The notes under the pieces: generated by a model | Told to the model about the DNA's origin: nothing | Database searches by the model: none | The model's input: only the letters and a program-made list of their open reading frames with translations | Translations under genes and position numbers: made by a program | Shown here: one piece after another, positions 1 to 6,337 of the stretch | Position numbering within the stretch: position 1 is the stretch's first letter | Layout of the letters: every line of letters begins with the position of its first letter | Assembly (NCBI GenBank): GCA_900551585.1 | Contig: URWU01000092.1 | Location: forward strand, 1-6,392 | Origin: an uncultured Alphaproteobacteria bacterium | Lineage (GTDB): Bacteria; Pseudomonadota; Alphaproteobacteria; RF32; CAG-239 | Reading direction: 5' to 3' | DNA: 6,392 nt

Positions 1-37
1 CTAGTCGTCGGCAGCGTCAGATGTGTATAAGAGACAG
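1..37 (+). other. Nextera read-1 adapter with Tn5 mosaic end (artificial)
   Basis: Bases 5-37 match the Illumina Nextera read-1 transposase adapter. The 19-base Tn5 mosaic end AGATGTGTATAAGAGACAG occupies 19-37. Bases 1-4 (CTAG) would be the last four bases of an i5 index; from memory they fit Nextera XT index S513. This is library-construction sequence, not genome, and should be trimmed. Genomic sequence begins at 38. Confidence 0.98.
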
Positions 38-68
38 GAATAATGTAATTGCATTTTATTCTTTTTGT

Positions 69-74
69 AAAGGA
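69..74 (+). promoter_or_regulatory. Ribosome binding site of the LprI-like gene
   Basis: AAAGGA lies 7 nt upstream of the ATG at 82. It decides the start of this gene. The in-frame TTG at 49 has no Shine-Dalgarno sequence and lies only 12 bases from the adapter; starting there would put eleven residues, including charged ones, in front of a normal signal peptide. Confidence 0.8.
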
Positions 75-81
75 CGTCCGC

Positions 82-528
82 ATGTTGAAAAAATTGAGTT
101 TAGCCCTGCTCTGCAGCGGTGTTTTGGCGGTTAACAGCGCCTCTGCCCAGAGTTTTGGCGATGCCACCATGACTTATGACAGCTGTTTGGAAAAAGCTGA
201 CGGCAGCGATCAGAAAATGACAAGCTGCACATTGATTGAAGCTAACCGTATTTTGAAAATTGTTGAGAGCAAATATGACAGCCTCGCCAATAACCAGACT
301 TTTAAAAACTGGAACCGCGGCGCCGGAATGTATAGCGGCAATTTCAAAGATTTGTATAATAAATGGCTGCAATATCGCGACAGATACTGCTCTTTATACG
401 GCTATTCCCTGTCTCCGGATGCCGAAAGCGGCTCAATCAGCGAGCTTAGCGGTGCCGAATGTGTTCTGGAACTGACAAAACGCCAGAACAAAGATATGGA
501 CGTTATTATTAAAAACTCCGAACAATAA
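82..528 (+). CDS. Exported LprI/DUF1311-like small protein
   Basis: This 148-residue protein is probably periplasmic. Residues 1-22 form a classic Sec signal peptide: MLKK, a hydrophobic core, then an A-S-A cleavage site before Q23. The mature part resembles the lysozyme-inhibitor LprI / DUF1311 family (PF07007). It has a Cys-containing start (C35, C49), a helical segment, then W-x-x-Y-R-D-x-x-C (W95 to C103), a Ser/Gly/Glu-rich loop, and A-E-C-V-L-E-L-T-K-R (C127). The four mature cysteines could form two disulfides, as expected for an exported protein of this family. Some LprI members inhibit lysozyme, but many DUF1311 proteins have no known role, so the inhibitor function is only a family-level suggestion. 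ATG 82 is chosen because of the AAAGGA site at 69-74 and because the signal peptide then starts properly. The gene stands alone on the + strand, convergent with the kinase operon, and ends at a strong intrinsic terminator. No promoter can be assigned, because only 44 genomic bases precede it. Confidence 0.75.
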   Translation: MLKKLSLALLCSGVLAVNSASAQSFGDATMTYDSCLEKADGSDQKMTSCTLIEANRILKIVESKYDSLANNQTFKNWNRGAGMYSGNFKDLYNKWLQYRDRYCSLYGYSLSPDAESGSISELSGAECVLELTKRQNKDMDVIIKNSEQ

Positions 529-552
529 TCTATCCGGCAGCTTAAAAATGTT

Positions 553-586
553 ATCCCCGTTAGTTTAGTCTTGCGGGGATTTTTTT
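553..586 (+). terminator. Rho-independent terminator between convergent genes
   Basis: A 7-bp perfect stem pairs ATCCCCG (553-559) with CGGGGAT (574-580) around a 14-nt loop. It is followed by an unbroken T run through 586, which makes it a good terminator for the + strand LprI-like gene that stops at 528. Read on the - strand, the same hairpin is followed after a 3-nt gap by ATTTTT (544-549), so it may also end the kinase operon, less strongly. The right arm, the T run and most of the loop lie inside the kinase reading frame, whose stop codon is at 565-567. Confidence 0.85.
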
Positions 587-1998
587 GGGATATTCATTTC
601 CAGATAAAAGCAGCTGCCGCGGCCGACATCTGACATAACCCCTACTCCGGCTCCCAGAATATCAGCGATTTTGCGAACAATCGTCAGTCCCAAGCCTGAG
701 CCGTTTTTCTTGTTTCCGGGGATGTCGGAGCTTTGGTAAAATTCTTCAAAAATCAATTTGGTTTCGGCCGAGCTGATTCCGGCGCCGTTGTCGATGACCA
801 TTAATTTTAATTTATCCCCGTTTTTGCGGCAGCCGACCAGAATTTTGTCTTTGGTATATTTGAAAGCATTGCTCAAAAAGTTGCGGATTATCCGTTCCAG
901 CAAAATCGGGTCGCTGTAAACCTGCCGGTGGCACGGAATAACTTTCAGTTTGATATGGCGTTTGGCGGCAATTTCCTTATATTCCTTCAAAATATTGCTC
1001 ATCAGGCTGCCAATGTTAAACTCCAGTTTTTGAGCTTCCACACCGCCGGCTTCCAGTTTGGAAATATCAAGAAGATTATCCAGCAAATTGCGCAGGTTTT
1101 CTGCCGAAGCATGAATTTTTTGAGCCAGAGACAATTGTTCCGGCGTGAGGTTTTCTTCTAAAAGCGTGTCGATAAAAATTGCCAAAGCCTGCATGGGCTG
1201 CCGCAGGTCATGGCTGGCCTGAGCCAGAAAGTATGACTTGGCGCGGTTCAGGCGCTCGGCCGTTGCTCGTGCGGCTTCCAAAGCTTTTTGAATCTCTATC
1301 AGTTCGGTCAAATCCTGAAATGTGCCGGCAATTTTATGAATATCATCATGCTCAATCAGGCTGGCTTTGAAAAAGCAATAGGCAATTTTGCCGTCGCTGC
1401 GTTTTATTCTGATTTGCCCATCGACCGGCTGGCCGAATTTTATCAACTGGCGCAGTTTTTCTTTATAAAGCGGTAAATCTTCTTTGATTATCTGTTCTTT
1501 TATAATGTTTTTCTTTACGGAGATATTTTTGCCCTGTACGCCGAAGATATTAAACATTTCTGCCGACCAGAAAATTTTTTTGGCTTTGAGGTCAAGTTCC
1601 CAATAGCCGAGTTTGGCCGTTCGTTCGGCAAAATTGAGCCGCTGAGAGGTTTCTATCAATAAATCGGCCAGCTGGCGGCGTTCGGTAATATCCTCAATAC
1701 AAAGCGCTGCTATGCCGTCGTCAGGATAGATATAAAAATTGTAATACCGCTGATTATGGCGGATTTGCAGTGCCTGCGGTGTCTCTTTGATTATGACTTC
1801 CACAAGGTTTTGTTTGATAAGCCTTGCGTTTTCCCGGCTGAACAAATCTTCAAGGTGGCTGCCGGTCAGTCCTGTTTTGGCAAACAAAAAGGTACAGCGT
1901 TTGTTGCAATAGGTTATCAGCCCGTGAATGTCGCAATTCATCAGGATATTGGTGGAAATGTTAGTCAGAAATCGTAATTTTTCCGTTTCGTTATTCAT
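565..1998 (-). CDS. Soluble PAS-PAS sensor histidine kinase (orphan)
   Basis: This 477-residue kinase would autophosphorylate on histidine and pass the phosphate to a response regulator. Order of domains: a PAS-like region at about 10-105; a second PAS of PAS_3 type at about 122-235, with the typical L-G-Y-W-E-L-D and W-S-A-E-M-F-N-I-F-G pattern; a short linker helix; a HisKA dimerisation domain with H-box S-H-D-L-R-Q-P (catalytic H263); then a HATPase domain with N-box N-F-L-S-N-A-F-K-Y-T (373-382), G1 box D-N-G-A-G-I (403-408), F-box F-E-E-F-Y-Q (417-422) and G2 box G-S-G-L-G-L (433-438). All catalytic motifs look intact. There is no transmembrane segment, signal peptide or receiver domain, so it should be cytoplasmic and needs a partner regulator not present here. 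The residue usually Thr or Asn in the HisKA phosphatase motif is Gln (Q267). The gene begins 10 nt after the DUF4340 gene ends, behind only a weak GGG-containing site, which suggests co-transcription and coupled translation. The signal sensed and the target are unknown. Confidence 0.93.
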   Translation of the reverse strand: MNNETEKLRFLTNISTNILMNCDIHGLITYCNKRCTFLFAKTGLTGSHLEDLFSRENARLIKQNLVEVIIKETPQALQIRHNQRYYNFYIYPDDGIAALCIEDITERRQLADLLIETSQRLNFAERTAKLGYWELDLKAKKIFWSAEMFNIFGVQGKNISVKKNIIKEQIIKEDLPLYKEKLRQLIKFGQPVDGQIRIKRSDGKIAYCFFKASLIEHDDIHKIAGTFQDLTELIEIQKALEAARATAERLNRAKSYFLAQASHDLRQPMQALAIFIDTLLEENLTPEQLSLAQKIHASAENLRNLLDNLLDISKLEAGGVEAQKLEFNIGSLMSNILKEYKEIAAKRHIKLKVIPCHRQVYSDPILLERIIRNFLSNAFKYTKDKILVGCRKNGDKLKLMVIDNGAGISSAETKLIFEEFYQSSDIPGNKKNGSGLGLTIVRKIADILGAGVGVMSDVGRGSCFYLEMNIPKKSPQD

Positions 1999-2008
1999 AA
2001 ACCCGTCG

Positions 2009-2983
2009 TTAGTGAATGGTATATTTTATCAAATGCTTTCCGACCTGAGGGCTGATTTTGAAAAACCAGTTCTGGTACAAAAAGCTGCTGTCTTTGATAT
2101 AATCACTAGCGTACTTGGTTGGAAGAGTGTTGGTTGATAAATTTATTTTTACCCAGTATGCCCCTTCATTTTCGTAGACTTCAACACCATAAATCAGGCC
2201 CGATTCAAGGAAGATGACAATCGTTTTATTCGGCGCAACATCTTTTAACGGGGTGTTTTCGGCGGCTTTGACTGTTGTAAAGGTCAACATGGTAAACTGG
2301 TCAAGCAAGCCGTCAATATTGGTCGGCTCTTGTCTGACATTGTAAAAAGGCGATGTCATTTCAGGGCGGAAAGCCAGCTGCTGGCCGGTTTCGGACTGGG
2401 TGATTACCGTTTCGACGTTTTTGGCATCTAACATCATTAACGGCTGCTGCAGCCAGTAAAAAAGCTTGTCGGGCAAATCAAAGTTTCCGGAAACAAGCAG
2501 CGGCTGCTTAGAATCCGCAAAACGCGCCGTATAAAAATTGTTCTGGCGGCTGCCGATGATAATATTGTCGACAATGCGGTTATCTTTATATGTCTGAATG
2601 GAAATACCGGCGTTTGGCGTATCCTTTTTTACCGGCTCGGCCAAATGCATCTCCTTGGTGTCTGTGTTTTGGATAACGGCCTGAATTTTTGCTTCGTTAA
2701 CAGCCTTGAGAAAAGTGTTGATACTGATGAGGCTGGCATAATAATTATCAGCTTCTTTTACGTGCCAGAACTTGTCTTCAAGCTGCAAAGTTACCTGCAT
2801 TTTGGTGGTTTTGATGATGATTTTGTTTATCAAAAGCCCCTCTTTGACCGTGTTTTCAAACAGCATATTGCCGATTTGGTTTTGGCCGATGTCGCTGTGC
2901 TGCTGGTTTGAGATGACAAACCAGGCGAAGACAACAGACAAAATGGCAATTAGCAGACTGAAAATAAGTGTTTTTTTATTCAT
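2009..2983 (-). CDS. DUF4340 domain protein, membrane-anchored transporter accessory
   Basis: This 324-residue protein has an uncleaved N-terminal membrane anchor (about residues 5-24, preceded by MNKK). The rest is probably a periplasmic, beta-rich domain. The pattern fits DUF4340 (PF14238): 'L-I-N-K-I-I-I-K' followed by a beta strand, 'F-W-H-V-K-E-A-D-N-Y-Y-A' (72-83), a helix with 'L-K-A-V', then 'L-A-E-P' and later strands containing 'I-I-I-G-S-R' and 'F-Y-T-A-R' (150-154). DUF4340 genes commonly follow GldG-family genes in ABC operons, as here. The biochemical role of the family is not established; a part in the periplasmic portion of the ABC complex is inferred from context. The start ATG overlaps the end of the GldG-family gene by 8 nt (ATGAATAA) and has GAGG 6-7 nt upstream within that gene. 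A 10-nt gap separates it from the kinase. Confidence 0.85.
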   Translation of the reverse strand: MNKKTLIFSLLIAILSVVFAWFVISNQQHSDIGQNQIGNMLFENTVKEGLLINKIIIKTTKMQVTLQLEDKFWHVKEADNYYASLISINTFLKAVNEAKIQAVIQNTDTKEMHLAEPVKKDTPNAGISIQTYKDNRIVDNIIIGSRQNNFYTARFADSKQPLLVSGNFDLPDKLFYWLQQPLMMLDAKNVETVITQSETGQQLAFRPEMTSPFYNVRQEPTNIDGLLDQFTMLTFTTVKAAENTPLKDVAPNKTIVIFLESGLIYGVEVYENEGAYWVKINLSTNTLPTKYASDYIKDSSFLYQNWFFKISPQVGKHLIKYTIH

Positions 2984-4835
2984 TAATCAACCTCAATACT
3001 TTTTGTTTTTGGCGGCGGTTATAAATTTTTACGCCCAGCCAAAGGGCAAAAATCAAAATCATCGGGAAAAACAGTGTGTTGGCAAGAATGATTTTGACAA
3101 CATCTTGCTCATTGGCAGTTTTGACCTGAAATTCCAAAAACTTCAGTTCGTCCTGCAATTGCTGAATGCGGCGCTGATAGTTTTCAAGATTTTGGATTTT
3201 GCTTAAAGACATTCCGACCGTATTATTGTGCAAGGAGTTTTTGAACTCGTTAAACTCGTTTTGGAGTTGGGCAATTTGGTTTTCTTTTTCCTTATAAGCC
3301 GGAGCATAAGTTTGGAAGACATTGCCATAAATTTGCTCGCCGATGCTTTTGTCGCTGTTAATCATATAGTTAGGGTATAAACCGACCAGAGATATGTTGC
3401 CGGTCATGAAATCAACGGCGCGCAGCAGAAAATCGGCATTATTGGCGCCGGGAACCTGGTCATAGACAGTTGACTTGTCCTGATATTTGGCCAAATTCCA
3501 ACTGTTGTCGGTCAGAAAATCACTGTCGGCAATAACCAGAATTGACGCTTTTTCAATTGAAGCAATGATAAACGGCGGCAGTTTTGCCTCCATTTCGGTT
3601 CCGGCGACAATGCTTTCTTCATAAAGGGATTCAAACCAGCCGTTAATCCAGTAAGCCAGAGCATGGCTCTTGTTATCGGTTTGGAAGTTGTGATTGACAA
3701 TTTCGCGGCTGCCGTATTTGACATAGTCGGCAGAGATTGTGCCGCCCTCGTCCGATGTGCCGAACAAGAGTTGGTAATCAGCGGTGTCTTTGGGGTGGGC
3801 AACCAATTCTCCGGGGGTGCGGAAAGCAAAGTTCAAAAAGCCGGCAGTCAAGACATTCTGATTGGCAACGGCTTTTTTCGGCAAGTCGAACCAAACGGCA
3901 TAATCACCGTCCTGCTGGTTGTTGCGGCGCTCTTTGGCGCTGAGTTTTTTATCGCCGGCAACCAAATCCGGATTAAACTCAAGACCGATATTTTTCAGCA
4001 GCGGCAGCAGATTATTTTTATAAGAGGCCGTAAACGGATATTTTTTGACGGTGGCTTCGGAATAAGGATCCAGCAGCAGAATCACTTTGCCGCCACGCAA
4101 GATATATTGGTCAAGCGCATAGATAAAAGTTGTCGGCACTTGCTGGGGATTATATACCAGCAAAACTTTTACGGCAGACGGAATAACTGCGGTTTCTTTG
4201 TTTATCAGCTCAACCTGATAGTCATTTTTGAGCTGTTTTGTAAATTGCCAGTCGTTAGGATTAGCTCCGAAAGCGGCAATGGCAACGATTTTCTTGTCAA
4301 ACTTGCTCAATTTGGCAAGTATGCGGGAAATGTCGTATTCAGTATAATTCTGCCGCTGAACAGAGAAATACGGAATGGTATAATTTTCGCCTTTTTCATT
4401 ATTAAAAACAGCTCCGAAATAAAGATTGTCTATGCCTGAGGAATCCGGAAACGCACGGATGCCTGCTTGCTTGGCTTCTTCTTCTGCCAAAGAAAAAGGT
4501 TCAGTCTTTTTGATGTTGATACTCAGCTTGCCGTTTGACAAATCGCGGTATCTTTCCAAAAGGCGCAGCAAAAACTGGCTTTGCAGCCCAAGTTCGGGAT
4601 ATTCGCTGCCGAGATTATCCGACATATAAACCGTAACATTAACCGGAGACTGCAAATTTTCGACGATTTTTTGTGTTTGCGGATTAATCGCGGCGCGGTG
4701 CTGCGAGGTTAAATCAATTTTGTGGCGGCCGAGTGACAAAGCCACGGCTGTTACAATCATGACGAAAGAAACGATAACCAGAATCACCATTAAGAACAGG
4801 GAATAGTTTTTGGCGGTTTGTTTTTGAATTTTCAT
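2976..4835 (-). CDS. GldG-family ABC transporter auxiliary protein
   Basis: This 619-residue protein belongs to the GldG / ABC_transp_aux type (PF09822). It has an N-terminal membrane helix (about 13-34), a long periplasmic region, and a second membrane helix near the C-terminus (about 583-603) followed by a basic tail. Family signs include 'D-L-T-S-Q-H-R' just after the first helix (41-47), 'L-L-E-R-Y-R-D-L-S-N-G-K-L' (92-104), 'A-G-I-R-A-F-P' (124-130), 'G-G-K-V-I-L-L-L-D-P-Y-S' (248-259) and 'I-L-V-I-A-D-S-D-F-L-T-D' (432-443). Residues about 514-575 are rich in Gln, Glu, Lys and Leu and are probably coiled coil. In Flavobacterium, GldG works with GldA and GldF in gliding and secretion, but most GldG-family proteins are in non-gliding bacteria, so I do not infer motility. 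The start at 4835 is chosen over the in-frame TTG at 4865 because it has an ideal AGGAGG site and gives a clean membrane anchor; the TTG would overlap the permease by 20 nt. The stop overlaps the DUF4340 start. Confidence 0.88.
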   Translation of the reverse strand: MKIQKQTAKNYSLFLMVILVIVSFVMIVTAVALSLGRHKIDLTSQHRAAINPQTQKIVENLQSPVNVTVYMSDNLGSEYPELGLQSQFLLRLLERYRDLSNGKLSINIKKTEPFSLAEEEAKQAGIRAFPDSSGIDNLYFGAVFNNEKGENYTIPYFSVQRQNYTEYDISRILAKLSKFDKKIVAIAAFGANPNDWQFTKQLKNDYQVELINKETAVIPSAVKVLLVYNPQQVPTTFIYALDQYILRGGKVILLLDPYSEATVKKYPFTASYKNNLLPLLKNIGLEFNPDLVAGDKKLSAKERRNNQQDGDYAVWFDLPKKAVANQNVLTAGFLNFAFRTPGELVAHPKDTADYQLLFGTSDEGGTISADYVKYGSREIVNHNFQTDNKSHALAYWINGWFESLYEESIVAGTEMEAKLPPFIIASIEKASILVIADSDFLTDNSWNLAKYQDKSTVYDQVPGANNADFLLRAVDFMTGNISLVGLYPNYMINSDKSIGEQIYGNVFQTYAPAYKEKENQIAQLQNEFNEFKNSLHNNTVGMSLSKIQNLENYQRRIQQLQDELKFLEFQVKTANEQDVVKIILANTLFFPMILIFALWLGVKIYNRRQKQKVLRLINE

Positions 4836-4841
4836 CTCTGC

Positions 4842-4847
4842 CCTCCT
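4842..4847 (-). promoter_or_regulatory. Strong ribosome binding site of the GldG-family gene
   Basis: AGGAGG on the - strand lies 6 nt before the ATG at 4835. It shares bases with the TAG stop of the permease (4848-4846), reading TAGGAGG. A ribosome finishing the permease would be positioned on this site, which fits translational coupling. It also fixes the GldG-family start. Confidence 0.88.
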
Positions 4848-5577
4848 AGTTCTTTTTATATTCAATACTGATGACGTTCAGCCACAGGCCGAAAAGAATC
4901 AGCAGGATAAAGTAAAGTAAGTTGTCGGGGCTGATTTGTCCGGACATGATGTCATAATAGTGTTTGTCAAAGTTCAGCGCCGACTGAATGCGCGAACTGA
5001 TTTGTCCGGATAAGCCGATTTTGCCGATGAGCCAGGAAAAACTACCGAAAGCAATCAGGCCGTTGAGTATCAGCGTCAGCATGTATGACGATACCGGAGA
5101 CGAGTTGAAAGAAGACATCATGCAGCCAAGAGCACAAAAGGCGCCGGTGGTTAAAATGCAGGCCAGATAGCCGGACAGGATATTCAGGTTATCGACCTGA
5201 AAATAAACATTCATATAAATCCAAAAAGGAATGGTTAAAGACAGCATAATCAAGCACAAAGCCCAGGCTGCAAAAAACTTGGCCAAAACGATTGTGGTCA
5301 ATGAAACCGGTTGTGTCAGCAAAAACTCGATTGTGCCGGACTTTCTTTCTTCAGCCCATAAGCGCATGGTGAAGGCCGGTGTCAAAACAACAAAGACAAA
5401 GCTCTGAAAGTAAAAGAACGAGAATAAATCGGCATTATTGATACTGAAAAAACCGCCCAGAAAAAAAGTGATGAACATTGAGAGCAGAATATAAGACACC
5501 AGAATGATATAAGCCAGGCTGGTGTTGAAAAAAGCGGCTAATTCTTTTTTGAAAATGGCAGAAAACTGTTTAGACAT
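4846..5577 (-). CDS. ABC-2 type permease (GldF-like)
   Basis: This 243-residue integral membrane protein has about six hydrophobic segments (roughly 21-41, 57-70, 101-121, 134-155, 164-183 and 219-236). The most diagnostic stretch is R-L-W-A-E-E-R-K-S-G-T-I-E-F-L-L-T-Q-P-V (72-91). This is the conserved cytoplasmic loop of GldF/NosY-type ABC-2 permeases that contacts the ATPase. The length suits a half-size permease working as a dimer. It starts 5 nt after the ATPase stop, with GGA 8 nt before its ATG (a weak to moderate site). It ends in TAG inside the ribosome binding site of the GldG-family gene. The substrate cannot be told from sequence. A GldF-type subunit is favoured over other ABC-2 permeases because the next gene is GldG-family. 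Confidence 0.9.
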   Translation of the reverse strand: MSKQFSAIFKKELAAFFNTSLAYIILVSYILLSMFITFFLGGFFSINNADLFSFFYFQSFVFVVLTPAFTMRLWAEERKSGTIEFLLTQPVSLTTIVLAKFFAAWALCLIMLSLTIPFWIYMNVYFQVDNLNILSGYLACILTTGAFCALGCMMSSFNSSPVSSYMLTLILNGLIAFGSFSWLIGKIGLSGQISSRIQSALNFDKHYYDIMSGQISPDNLLYFILLILFGLWLNVISIEYKKN

Positions 5578-5582
5578 GGCGA

Positions 5583-6302
5583 TTATCCGTTTTCATGAGT
5601 GATTTTGAAAAATGCGGTTTCAATGTTATTTTCAGGAAACAGCATTTTAAGTTCTTCCGGGGTGGTATCTTTGACAAGTTTGCCGTGGTTCAGGAGGATA
5701 ACTCGGTTGGACAAGGCTTCGACTTCTTCCATGATATGGGTTGAGACAATGATGATGTGGTTGCGGCCATATTCACGGATAAAACTGCGGATGCTGAATT
5801 TCTGGTTAGGGTCAAGGCCCTCGGTCGGTTCGTCCAAAATGAGGATTTCCGGTTTATGAATCAGCGCGGCGGCAATCCCTACTCTGCGTTTAAAACCTTT
5901 GGACAGGCTTTCAATCTTTTGATTGATGACAGACTCTAAATCGAGATTGAGGACCGTTTCGCGCAGGTTTTCCGCAAAGGCAATGCCTTCAAGCCCGCGC
6001 AAAGAAGCGCTGAATTTGATAAATTCAAAGGTTGTCATATCATTATATAAGAATCCGCTTTCCGGAACATAGCCGATTTTTTGCAGGCATTCCAGACGAT
6101 GGCCGGCAATGTTTTTTTCAAAGATATCCACTTCGCCGGAAGTGGGTTCGATATAGCCGGTAATCAGTCTCATCAGCGTTGTCTTTCCGGCGCCGTTGGG
6201 GCCTAAGAGCGAAACGACCTCGCCTTTGGAAATGCAGAAATTGACATTATCTACGGCTTTAATATCGCCATAGTCTTTACATAATTTTTTTACAACAATC
6301 AT
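5583..6302 (-). CDS. ABC transporter ATP-binding protein (GldA-like)
   Basis: This 239-residue cytoplasmic nucleotide-binding subunit would power the adjacent permease. All core motifs are present: Walker A G-P-N-G-A-G-K-T-T (34-42), Walker B I-L-I-L-D-E-P (153-159, catalytic E158), D-loop G-L-D-P (162-165) and switch histidine H189 in S-T-H. The signature is S-K-G-F-K-R-R (134-140) rather than LSGGQ, and the Q-loop position reads G-Y-V-P-E-S, with Glu81 where Gln is usual. As I recall the family, both variants are typical of GldA-like ATPases and point to that subgroup. The ATG at 6302 is the only sensible start: an in-frame TAA lies 9 nt upstream, and 'MIVVKKLCKDYG' is the usual N-terminus. 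No clear Shine-Dalgarno site precedes it (only GAAGAG, rather distant). It is the first visible gene of the five-gene operon, but just 35 genomic bases lie upstream (6303-6337), so the promoter and any earlier gene are cut off. Confidence 0.93.
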   Translation of the reverse strand: MIVVKKLCKDYGDIKAVDNVNFCISKGEVVSLLGPNGAGKTTLMRLITGYIEPTSGEVDIFEKNIAGHRLECLQKIGYVPESGFLYNDMTTFEFIKFSASLRGLEGIAFAENLRETVLNLDLESVINQKIESLSKGFKRRVGIAAALIHKPEILILDEPTEGLDPNQKFSIRSFIREYGRNHIIIVSTHIMEEVEALSNRVILLNHGKLVKDTTPEELKMLFPENNIETAFFKITHENG

Positions 6303-6337
6303 TTTACAGTTTTACTCTTCTATCCAAAGCTTTAATG

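Noticed and set aside
49..81. TTG start for the LprI-like gene
   Set aside because: No ribosome binding site, starts 12 bases from the adapter, and would disturb a normal signal peptide; ATG 82 with AAAGGA is better.
2772..3206. 144-codon open frame on the + strand across the GldG/DUF4340 junction
   Set aside because: Antisense to two well-supported genes, with no family pattern; the hydrophobic runs mirror the coding of the opposite strand.
3663..4439. 258-codon open frame on the + strand
   Set aside because: It lies wholly antisense to the GldG-family gene, which has clear family motifs. The translation has no recognisable domain and no convincing ribosome binding site. Shadow frame.
4836..4865. 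TTG start for the GldG-family gene
   Set aside because: The ATG at 4835 has a perfect AGGAGG; the upstream TTG would add a charged ten-residue extension overlapping the permease.
565..6302. True gliding-motility locus
   Set aside because: Only GldA/F/G-type subunits are present, with DUF4340. These occur widely outside Bacteroidetes, and no other gliding or type IX secretion gene is in the window.
82..6302. UGA recoding, since all six genes stop with TAA or TAG
   Set aside because: Six genes are too few to infer it, the reading frames contain no internal TGA, and tryptophan is encoded by TGG.
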